Source: VRUE01 sp040879985
GTDB taxonomy: Bacteria; Actinomycetota; Thermoleophilia; Solirubrobacterales; 70-9
Length of the DNA stretch: 64,000 bases
Assembly: GCA_040879985.1 (NCBI GenBank)
Contig: JBBDJH010000014.1
Coordinates: 1-64,000 of the forward strand
Direction: 5' to 3'
The notes beneath the pieces are model-generated. The model saw nothing but the letters and a program-made list of their open reading frames with translations, was not told where the DNA came from and ran no database searches. Of the stretch, positions 55,233-61,762 are shown piece by piece. Position 1 is the first letter of the stretch; each line of letters opens with the position of its first letter. Made by a program: the position numbers and the translations under genes.

Positions 55233-56504
55233 ATGCTCGACCTGAAGCTGATCCGCTCCGACCCCGAGCGGGTCAAGCGGGCGCTGGCCCGCCGCGGCGC
55301 CGCCGAGGACGTCGACGCGCTGCTCGTCCTCGATGCCCGCCGGCGCGAGTTGCTGCCCGAGATCGAGGGCGCCCAGGCCGAGCGCAAGACGCTCTCCAAG
55401 CAGGTCGGCGAAGCCAAGCAGCGCGGCGAGGACGCCGCCGGGCAGATCGAGGCCGTGGGGGCGCTGAAGCAACGGATCGAGGCGGGCAAGGCCGAGCTCG
55501 AGGAGGTCGAGGCCGAGCTGGCGAAGCTCGCCGCCGCGCTGCCCAACCTGCCCGACGCCGACGCCCCGGACGGGATGACCGAGGAGGATGCCGTCGTCCT
55601 GCGCGAGCGGGGGGAGCGGCCGAGCTTCGATTTCGAGCCGCGCGACCACCTCGAGATCGGCGTCGAGCTGGGCCTGATCGATATGGAGTCGGCGGCGCGG
55701 CTCTCCGGCTCGCGCTTCGCCTACCTGAAGGGCGACCTGGTGCTGCTCGAGCTGGCCCTGGTCCGCTTCGCCCTCGACCTGGTCGGCGGCGAGGGCCACG
55801 AACCGGTCGTGCCGCCGGTCCTCGTCCGCGAAGAGGCCCTCTACGGCACCGGCTTCCTGCCCGGCGACCGCGACCAGATCTACGAAGTGCCGAAGGACGA
55901 GCTCTTCCTGGTCGGCACCTCGGAGGTCGCCCTGGCCGGCCTGCACGCCGAGCAGATCCTCGCCGCCGAGCAGCTGCCGCTGCGCTACGCCGGTTTCTCG
56001 CCCTGCTTCCGCCGCGAGGCCGGCGCCGCCGGGCGCGACACGCGCGGCATCTTCCGCGTCCACCAGTTCGACAAGGTCGAGATGTTCTCGTTCGTCGAGC
56101 CGGCCGAGTCGGCGGCCGAGCACGAGCGCCTGCTGGCGATCGAGGAGCGCATCCTCGTCGAGCTGGAGATTCCCTACCGGGTGGTCAACGTCGCCGCCGG
56201 CGACCTCGGCGCCCCGGCGGCGAAGAAGTACGACTGCGAGGCGTGGATCCCGAGCCAGGGCCGCTACCGCGAGCTGACCTCCTGCTCGAACACGACCGAC
56301 TACCAGGCGCGCCGCCTCAATTGTAGGTACCGGCCTGTCGATAACGAAGCAGCTCGGCCAGTCCACACCCTGAACGGGACGGCCGTGGCTGTCGGGCGGA
56401 CGATGATCGCGCTGATCGAGAACAGGCAGGAGCGGGACGGCGGATTCACGCTACCCAAAATTCTGCATGGGTACGGCTGTCCTGCGAGGATCGGCCCGTC
56501 GTGA
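55233..56504 (+). CDS. serS: Seryl-tRNA synthetase
   Basis: 423 aa, class II synthetase. N-terminal antiparallel coiled coil (about 27-105) that binds the long variable arm of tRNA-Ser; motif 2 FRREAGAAGRDTRGIFRVHQ (about 268-287) followed by FDKVEMFSF; ELTSCSNTTDYQARRLN (about 346-362); motif 3 NGTAVAVGRTMIALIENRQ (about 384-402). Normal bacterial length. The last 60 codons are less GC-rich. Start ATG 55233 follows the cytochrome gene by 12 bp, so the two are probably co-transcribed. Confidence 0.97.
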   Translation: MLDLKLIRSDPERVKRALARRGAAEDVDALLVLDARRRELLPEIEGAQAERKTLSKQVGEAKQRGEDAAGQIEAVGALKQRIEAGKAELEEVEAELAKLAAALPNLPDADAPDGMTEEDAVVLRERGERPSFDFEPRDHLEIGVELGLIDMESAARLSGSRFAYLKGDLVLLELALVRFALDLVGGEGHEPVVPPVLVREEALYGTGFLPGDRDQIYEVPKDELFLVGTSEVALAGLHAEQILAAEQLPLRYAGFSPCFRREAGAAGRDTRGIFRVHQFDKVEMFSFVEPAESAAEHERLLAIEERILVELEIPYRVVNVAAGDLGAPAAKKYDCEAWIPSQGRYRELTSCSNTTDYQARRLNCRYRPVDNEAARPVHTLNGTAVAVGRTMIALIENRQERDGGFTLPKILHGYGCPARIGPS

Positions 56505-56577
56505 ACCCGCAACGAGCAGGCCTGGGTCCCCGGACCGTCGCGCCGCGAGGGCGTGAGCGGCCGTGGTGAGCGGGGCG

Positions 56578-57219
56578 ATGCGCGACGCCAAGCGGGTCGT
56601 CCTCTGCGACGACCACGAGATCGTCCGCGACGCGATCAAGTCGCGGATGGCGAACTCGCCGGCGCTGCAGATCGTCGGCGAGGCCACCAACGGGCGCGAC
56701 GTCGTCGACGTGGTCAAGGAGCTCGAGCCGGACGTCCTGATCATCGACGTCGAGCTGCCCAAACGCGACGGCATCGAGGCGACCAAGGACGTGCTCAAGG
56801 CGCGGCCGCGGACCAAGGTGATCATCTTCACCGCGCACGCGCAGCCCGATCTGCTCGCGCTCGCCCTGCGCGCCGGCGCCTCCGGCTACGTGCTCAAGTC
56901 CGCGCCGGCCGAGGACATCGCCCGCGCGGTCAAGGCGGTGACCGGCGGCGGCACCTTTCTCGGCGGCGACTTCGCCGGCGGCAAGCCCTCCGAGGTGGAA
57001 AAACTGCTCCACCTCTCGCCGCGCGAGCGGCAGATACTCGAGCTGCTCGCCGAGGGACTGCGGGTGAAAGAGATCGCCGAGCGCCTCGAGCTCAGCCCGG
57101 CGACCGTGCACACCCACGTCCGCAACGCGATCGCCAAGCTCGAGGTCGACACGCGGACCGAGGCGGTCGCGCTCGCCGTGCGCTTCAGCTACCTGGGCGC
57201 CGGCGGCGGCGTCAAATAG
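56578..57219 (+). CDS. NarL/LuxR-family response regulator
   Basis: About 213 aa. Receiver domain with acidic CDDHE (about 10-14), phospho-Asp about 57 in LIIDVELPKRDG, switch FTAHAQ (about 84) and Lys about 105 in VLKSAPAED; C-terminal LuxR HTH LSPRERQILELLAEGLRVKE IAERLELSPATVHTHVRNAI (given in two pieces, about 143-185). No kinase gene is adjacent. ATG 56578 is preferred to GTG 56563. A GC hairpin (about 57228-57260) lies between it and the convergent msrB gene. Confidence 0.92.
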   Translation: MRDAKRVVLCDDHEIVRDAIKSRMANSPALQIVGEATNGRDVVDVVKELEPDVLIIDVELPKRDGIEATKDVLKARPRTKVIIFTAHAQPDLLALALRAGASGYVLKSAPAEDIARAVKAVTGGGTFLGGDFAGGKPSEVEKLLHLSPRERQILELLAEGLRVKEIAERLELSPATVHTHVRNAIAKLEVDTRTEAVALAVRFSYLGAGGGVK

Positions 57220-57258
57220 TCAAAGCGCCGCCTCCTCCGCTTCGCGTCCGGGGGCGGC

Positions 57259-57654
57259 TTACTTCGTGTCGAAATGTAGGGCGCAGCCGTTGATGCAGTA
57301 GCGCCGGCCGCCGCGCTCGGGCGGGCCGTCGTCGAAGACGTGGCCGAGGTGGGCGTCGCAGTGCTTGCAGGCGACCTCGGTGCGGCGCATCAGCAGGCTG
57401 TTGTCCGGGCGTAGCTCGACGTGCTCGAGGTTGGCCGGCTCGGTGAAGCTGGGCCAGCCGGTGCCGGAGTCGAACTTGGTGTCCGAGGAGAACAGCTCGG
57501 CGCCGCAGCAGACGCAGCGGTAGGTACCTTCGCTTTTCTCGTCTACGTAGGGGCCGGTGAAGGGACGCTCGGTGCCGGCCTTGCGGGTGACCTCGTATTG
57601 CTCCGGGGTCAGCTGCTCGCGCCACTGCTCGTCTGACTTCTTCACTTTGTCCAT
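57259..57654 (-). CDS. msrB: Peptide-methionine (R)-S-oxide reductase MsrB
   Basis: 131 aa. Zinc ligands CVCC (about 47-50) and CKHC (about 96-99); GTGWPSFTEP (about 64-73); catalytic region GHVFDDGPPERGGRRYCING CALHFDTK (given in two pieces, to the C-terminus), with the catalytic Cys in RYCING. Repairs oxidised methionine using thioredoxin. The ATG at 57654 gives MDKVKKSDEQW. An upstream 129-bp palindromic element begins 17 bp from the start codon, so the promoter must lie between or within it. Confidence 0.94.
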   Translation of the reverse strand: MDKVKKSDEQWREQLTPEQYEVTRKAGTERPFTGPYVDEKSEGTYRCVCCGAELFSSDTKFDSGTGWPSFTEPANLEHVELRPDNSLLMRRTEVACKHCDAHLGHVFDDGPPERGGRRYCINGCALHFDTK

Positions 57655-57671
57655 TGGTTCAGCGTAGAGGC

Positions 57672-57800
57672 CGGGCGGGGTCGCCTCATCAGTGCCTAGG
57701 TTCGCTTCGCTGACGCTTCGCTCACTATGTTGGACCGCTTCGCGGTTGGAACCACTCTGCGGAGCCGCTTCGCGAGGCGCTGTTGAGGCGACCCCGCCCG
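57672..57800. repeat. 129-bp palindromic element, 'CTTCGC' family, copy 2
   Basis: Arms 57672-57688 (CGGGCGGGGTCGCCTCA) and 57784-57800 are perfect inverted copies, but unlike the arms of copy 1 at 20340. The ~87-nt centre is nearly identical to copy 1 (GTGCCTAGGTTCGCTTCGCT ... GGAGCCGCTTCGCGAGGC). A degenerate tail CGCCGCTTCGCTAGGCACTC follows at about 57812. Here it lies between two divergent genes rather than at transcript ends. Confidence 0.9.
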
Positions 57801-57945
57801 CCCAGCCGCTGCGCCGCTTCGCTAGGCACTCCCGCAGCAAATCCCGGCGACTCTTTGCGAAAGACTCTTGCGGCAGACCGGAGGCGCACCCGCGCGATGC
57901 GCCGGGCGCCGATTCGCCGTCGGTCGGCCATAGGATGGCGCCGCC

Positions 57946-58734
57946 GTGGCCGACGCCTTTTACGAGAAGACCGACCAGGGTTTCCTGGCAACCGAGCTGA
58001 CCAGGGGCCCCTGGGACCCGGGAGCTCAGCATGCGGGCCCGCCATCGGCGTTGTTGGGGCGGGAGATCGAGCGGGTTGATGGGGCGGAGGGGTTTCAGGT
58101 TGCTCGGGTCACGTTCGAGATTTTGCGGCCGGTGCCTATCGGGCCGGTCACGGTGGAGGCTGAGGTGGTGCGGCCGGGGCGGAGCGTGCAGATGATCGAG
58201 GCTTCGCTGCGGGGTGAGGGCGGGACCGAGCTGATCAAGGCTCGGGCTTGGCGGATTCGTCAAGCGGAGATCGAGATTCCGGACGATGTGGAGACGACGC
58301 CGGCGCCGCCGCCGGGGCCCGAGCAGGGCGATGACGCGGGTTTCTTCGAGACCGGGCAATCGGTCGGCTACCACACGGCGATGGAATGGCGCTCGGTGGG
58401 CGGCGGCTTCCTCGAGCCCGGGCCGGCGACCGTCTGGATGCGGATGGGCTGCGCGCTGGTCGCCGGGGAGGAGCCGACGCCGCTGCAGCGCACGCTGGCC
58501 GCCGCCGATGTCGGCAACGGGATCAGCGCCGTGCTCGACTGGACCCGCTACCTGTTCATCAACGTCGACCTCAGCGTCCACCTGGAGCGGATGCCGGAGG
58601 GTGAGTGGGTCTGCGTCGACGCCGTCACCCTGCCGCAGCGCAACGGGATCGGCAGCGCCGAGTCCGTCCTCTCCGACCAGCGCGGCCGGATCGGCCGCGC
58701 CGCCCAGGCGCTGATGATCGCCGAACGCGGCTGA
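57946..58734 (+). CDS. Acyl-CoA thioesterase family protein (double hotdog)
   Basis: 262 aa with two hotdog units of the TesB/4HBT_3 type: GPWDPGAQHAGPPSALLGRE (about 21-40), FEILRPVPIGPVTVEAEVVR (about 58-77) and the second unit with AADVGNGISAVLDW (about 185) and FINVDLSVHLERMP (about 204). It hydrolyses acyl-CoA; substrate unknown. GTG 57946. Codons in the first ~110 residues use many T- and G-ending forms, then switch abruptly near 58290 to the usual C-rich pattern. A hairpin terminator follows. Confidence 0.82.
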   Translation: MADAFYEKTDQGFLATELTRGPWDPGAQHAGPPSALLGREIERVDGAEGFQVARVTFEILRPVPIGPVTVEAEVVRPGRSVQMIEASLRGEGGTELIKARAWRIRQAEIEIPDDVETTPAPPPGPEQGDDAGFFETGQSVGYHTAMEWRSVGGGFLEPGPATVWMRMGCALVAGEEPTPLQRTLAAADVGNGISAVLDWTRYLFINVDLSVHLERMPEGEWVCVDAVTLPQRNGIGSAESVLSDQRGRIGRAAQALMIAERG

Positions 58735-58742
58735 TCTCGATT

Positions 58743-58787
58743 TGCGTGTGAGGTTAGGACTGCATTGCAGTCCAAAACTCACACGCA
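58743..58787. terminator. Bidirectional hairpin between convergent genes
   Basis: TGCGTGTGAG (58743-58752) pairs with CTCACACGCA (58778-58787), and inside it GGACTGCATTGCAGTCC forms a second perfect stem. GATCTCG/CGAGATC further out extends the symmetry. It lies 8 nt after the thioesterase stop and 36 nt from the MFS gene stop. No T-tract. Confidence 0.65.
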
Positions 58788-58823
58788 GTAGTGGAGAGGC
58801 CGGCGAGATCGGTGGATTCAGGC

Positions 58824-59984
58824 TCAGGTGGGCAAGGGGCGGCCACGGCCGGAGACCGCGAAGGCGATCGTCGCCATCGCGAGCAGGGCGACGGTGGCGG
58901 CGAAGATGAAGGCGCCTTCGTAGCCGGCCAGCACGACGGCCAGGCCGGCCAGCGGCGCGCCGAAGCCGATCCCGGCGTCGAAGAAGGCGGTGAAGGTGCC
59001 GAGCGCCGCGCCGCGGCGCGTCTCCGCCACGCGGCTGACGACGATCAGCGATAGGGAGGGATACAGCAGCGAGAAGGCGGCGCCCATCGCCAGGGCGCCG
59101 GCAATGGCGACGCCGAGGCTGTGGGCCAGGCCCATGGTCGCCAGCCCGATCGCCTCGACCGCGGCGGCGGCGATCGCGACCCGGACCGGCCCGATCCGGT
59201 CGGGGAGGTCGCCGCCGATCAGGCGGGTGAGGACGACCATCGTCGCGAAGACGCCGAAGACGACCGCGCCGTGGCCGACCCCGCGCGCCTCGAGGTGGAG
59301 GACGACGAAGGCGGCGACGGTCGCGTAGCCGAACGAGGCGAGGGCAAGGGCGAGGCCCGGGCGCAGCGCCTCGCGGGCGATCAGCGGGTGGTGTTCGTCG
59401 GCCAGCGGCTTGGGGTGGAAGGGGTCCGGCAGCCGCAGCGCGATCAGCGCCCCGGCCAGGGGGGCGGCGCCGGCGAAGAGCCAGACCATCGTGTAGCCGG
59501 AGGTCTGCAGGAGCAGCTCGCCGACCAGCGGCCCGACGCTGAGCCCGGACCAGACCGCGAGCCCATAGAGGCCGATCACCCTGCCGCGCCGCTCGGGCGG
59601 CGCGATGTCGACGATCCAGGCCGAGCCGGCGGTGAAGACCGCCCCCTCGCCGGCGCCGAGCAGCAGGCGGGCGCCGATCAGCCCCGGCACTCCGAGGGGC
59701 AGCAGGTAGAGGAAGCCGGCGATGGCGACGACGACCGAGCCGAGCAGGACCGTCGGCTTGCGGCCGCGCCGGTCGGCGAGGCGGCCGGCGACCGGCCGCA
59801 GCAGCAGCCCGGTCACCGCGTAGGAGCCGATCACGATGCCGACGGCGATGTTGCCGGCGTCGAGCGGCCCGTGCACATAGCGGGGCAGCACCGGCAGCAC
59901 GGCGCCGACCGCGAGCAGGCCGGAGAAGGTGACGGCGAAGACCCCGGCGAAGGCGACGCCCGGCCGCGAGACCGGAGGAGTCAT
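58824..59984 (-). CDS. MFS transporter
   Basis: 386 aa, 12 predicted helices. The loop 2-3 motif LLLRPVAGRLADRRGRKPTV (about 56-75) is the classic MFS motif A; TAGSAWIVDIAPPERRGRVI (about 119-138) is motif B/C-like, as in drug or sugar efflux carriers. C-terminal half FDAGIGFGAPLAGLAVVLAG. Substrate unknown. The stop region is close to the hairpin at 58743. The start ATG 59984 overlaps the HAD gene stop by 4 bp, so the two form an operon. Confidence 0.9.
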   Translation of the reverse strand: MTPPVSRPGVAFAGVFAVTFSGLLAVGAVLPVLPRYVHGPLDAGNIAVGIVIGSYAVTGLLLRPVAGRLADRRGRKPTVLLGSVVVAIAGFLYLLPLGVPGLIGARLLLGAGEGAVFTAGSAWIVDIAPPERRGRVIGLYGLAVWSGLSVGPLVGELLLQTSGYTMVWLFAGAAPLAGALIALRLPDPFHPKPLADEHHPLIAREALRPGLALALASFGYATVAAFVVLHLEARGVGHGAVVFGVFATMVVLTRLIGGDLPDRIGPVRVAIAAAAVEAIGLATMGLAHSLGVAIAGALAMGAAFSLLYPSLSLIVVSRVAETRRGAALGTFTAFFDAGIGFGAPLAGLAVVLAGYEGAFIFAATVALLAMATIAFAVSGRGRPLPT

Positions 59985-60829
59985 GCCAGCAGGGCGGCGA
60001 GGTCCGCGACGACGTGGTCGGGGGGAGGGGAGGCGCGTTCGGCCTCGGCGCGGGTCGTCGCGCCGCTCAGCACGAGGATCGTCGCCAGGCCGGCCCGCCG
60101 CCCGCCCTCGATGTCGGAGGAGACCCGGTCGCCGACCATCGCCAACCGCCCCAACCCGCTCCGCTGTTCCTTTTCCCTGTTATCTGGGGGAAAGGAACAG
60201 CGGAGGCGTTGTTGGGCCAGCTCGAAGAGGTGCGACTCGGGCTTGCCGCCGATCATCGCCGTCGCGCCGCTTGCCGTCTCCACGGCGGCCAGCACCGCGC
60301 CGGTCCCCGGCCAGGCCCCGCCCGGCATCGGCACAGTCGGATCGCGGCTGGTCGCGAACAGCTTCGCGCCGCCCTGCAGCGCCCGGGCGGCGGTCAACAG
60401 CTCGGCGTAACCGAAGTCCCTGTGGCCGGAGACGATGACGACGTCGGCCTCGACCTCGCCAGGCCCGTCCCGGGACAGCTCGGGGGTCGGGACCGCCTCG
60501 AGCCCGGCGGCGGCGACCGTCTCGTGGAAGGCGGGCGCACCGATAGTGAACGCACGGCCGCCCGGTCCGGCGTGCTCCGCCGCCAACCCCGCAGTCGCTT
60601 CGCCGGCCGTGACGACGCGGTCGTCAGCGACCGGAATCCCGGCGCCCTGCAGCCGCTCCGTGTAAGCGGATGCGAGCTTGCCAGGGTTATTCGTCACGAA
60701 GACGATCTCCTTGCCCGCATCCAGCAGCTCCCGCAGCGTCACCACCGCGCCGGGGATCATCTCGCGGCCCTCCCATACGACCCCATCCAGGTCGATCAGG
60801 AATCCGTCGAAGTCATCCGCCAGCGCCAT
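59981..60829 (-). CDS. HAD-IIA family sugar/nucleotide phosphatase
   Basis: 282 aa. Motif I DGFLIDLDGVVW (8-19, catalytic D14/D16), motif II VTNNPG (about 50), cap-domain region, and motif III-IV with AMVGDRVSSDIEGGRRAGLA (about 230-249). Related to NagD/phosphoglycolate phosphatases. A 45-bp palindromic element is inserted in frame just before AMVGDR (residues 209-224, RCSFPPDNREKEQRS), in a position where relatives have only a short loop. The longer upstream frame is non-conserved; ATG 60829 (MALADDFDGF) is the family start. Operon with the MFS gene. Confidence 0.9.
   Translation of the reverse strand: MALADDFDGFLIDLDGVVWEGREMIPGAVVTLRELLDAGKEIVFVTNNPGKLASAYTERLQGAGIPVADDRVVTAGEATAGLAAEHAGPGGRAFTIGAPAFHETVAAAGLEAVPTPELSRDGPGEVEADVVIVSGHRDFGYAELLTAARALQGGAKLFATSRDPTVPMPGGAWPGTGAVLAAVETASGATAMIGGKPESHLFELAQQRLRCSFPPDNREKEQRSGLGRLAMVGDRVSSDIEGGRRAGLATILVLSGATTRAEAERASPPPDHVVADLAALLA
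60160..60204. repeat. 45-bp palindromic element, in-frame copy in the HAD phosphatase gene
   Basis: Arms TCCGCTGTTCCTTTTCCC and GGGAAAGGAACAGCGGA, extended to ~17 bp, around TGTTATCTGG. It is read in a different phase from the kgd and nuoG copies, giving LRCSFPPDNREKEQRS instead of SAVPSPxxAGERNS. Confidence 0.92.
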
Positions 60830-60878
60830 CCGGCGGCCCAGGCTATTGGGAGACCGTCCCGCCAAGCGCCCATCGCGA

Positions 60879-60991
60879 GGGGCCATCCGGGCAGGGGTGG
60901 AACGTCTTGTACTTTTTCCGCAGGTTGCTAGGAGGTCAGCCGGGGACTGTCTTCGGAAAAAGTTAAGTGGAACCCCTGCCCGGATGGCCCC
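60879..60991. repeat. 113-bp palindromic element between divergent genes
   Basis: Arms 60879-60903 (GGGGCCATCCGGGCAGGGGT...) and 60969-60991 match inversely; an inner pair ACTTTTTCCG / CGGAAAAAGT extends it. The centre is GC-mixed. Half of it recurs at 34343-34377. It occupies the space between the HAD gene (start 60829, minus) and the ABC ATPase gene (start 61024, plus), where both promoters should be. Confidence 0.85.
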
Positions 60992-61023
60992 CTTCGACCA
61001 CCAAGCCCGATACCTTGCGCGCG

Positions 61024-61758
61024 ATGAACTCAGCCAACGGGCAGGTGGTGACCGCAACCGGCATCTCGCGTCGCTACGGCGAGGGCGAGGCGGCGGTTGA
61101 CGCGCTGGTCGACGTCTCGACCGGCTTCGAGCGCGGCCGCTTCACCGCGATCATGGGGCCGTCGGGATCGGGCAAGTCGACCCTGATGCACATCCTCGCC
61201 GGGCTCGACGCGCCGACCGCGGGCAAGGTCGACCTCGACGGCGTCGAGATCACCAGCCTCGACGACGCGGCGCTGACCAAGCTGCGCCGCGACAAGCTCG
61301 GCTTCATCTTCCAGTTCTTCAACCTGCTGCCCGTGCTGACCGCCGAGGAGAACCTCGTCCTGCCGCTCTCGATCGCCGGCCGCAAGCCCGACGCCGAGTG
61401 GCTGGAGCGGCTGATCCGCACCGTCGGCCTCGAGGACCGCCGCACCCACCGCCCATCCGAGCTCTCCGGCGGCCAGCAGCAGCGCGTCGCCGTCGCCCGC
61501 GCCCTGGTCTCCAAACCGGCCGTCGTCTTCGCCGACGAGCCGACCGGCAACCTCGACTCGAAGGCGAGCGCCGAGGTGCTGGCGCTGCTCCGCCAGGCGG
61601 TCGACGAGTTCGGGCAGACGGTGATCATGGTCACCCACGACCCCGTCGCCGCCGCCCACGCCGATCGCCTGATCACCCTCCGCGACGGGCAGCTCGTCCA
61701 CGACGCGGCCCCCGGCTCGGCGGACGACGTGATCGAGCTGATGAAGACGATCGACTAG
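61024..61758 (+). CDS. ABC transporter ATP-binding protein (MacB/LolD type)
   Basis: 244 aa. Walker A MGPSGSGKSTLMH (about 40-52), Q-loop FQFFNLLP, signature LSGGQQQRVAVARAL (about 142-156), Walker B VVFADEPTGNLDS (about 163-175), H-loop MVTHDP. The FQFFNLLPVLTAEEN and DEPTGNLD features are typical of ATPases that pair with FtsX-like permeases. ATG 61024. The permease gene starts 4 bp after the stop, so the two form an exporter; cargo unknown (lipoproteins, peptides or drugs in known relatives). Confidence 0.95.
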   Translation: MNSANGQVVTATGISRRYGEGEAAVDALVDVSTGFERGRFTAIMGPSGSGKSTLMHILAGLDAPTAGKVDLDGVEITSLDDAALTKLRRDKLGFIFQFFNLLPVLTAEENLVLPLSIAGRKPDAEWLERLIRTVGLEDRRTHRPSELSGGQQQRVAVARALVSKPAVVFADEPTGNLDSKASAEVLALLRQAVDEFGQTVIMVTHDPVAAAHADRLITLRDGQLVHDAAPGSADDVIELMKTID

Positions 61759-61762
61759 TCGC

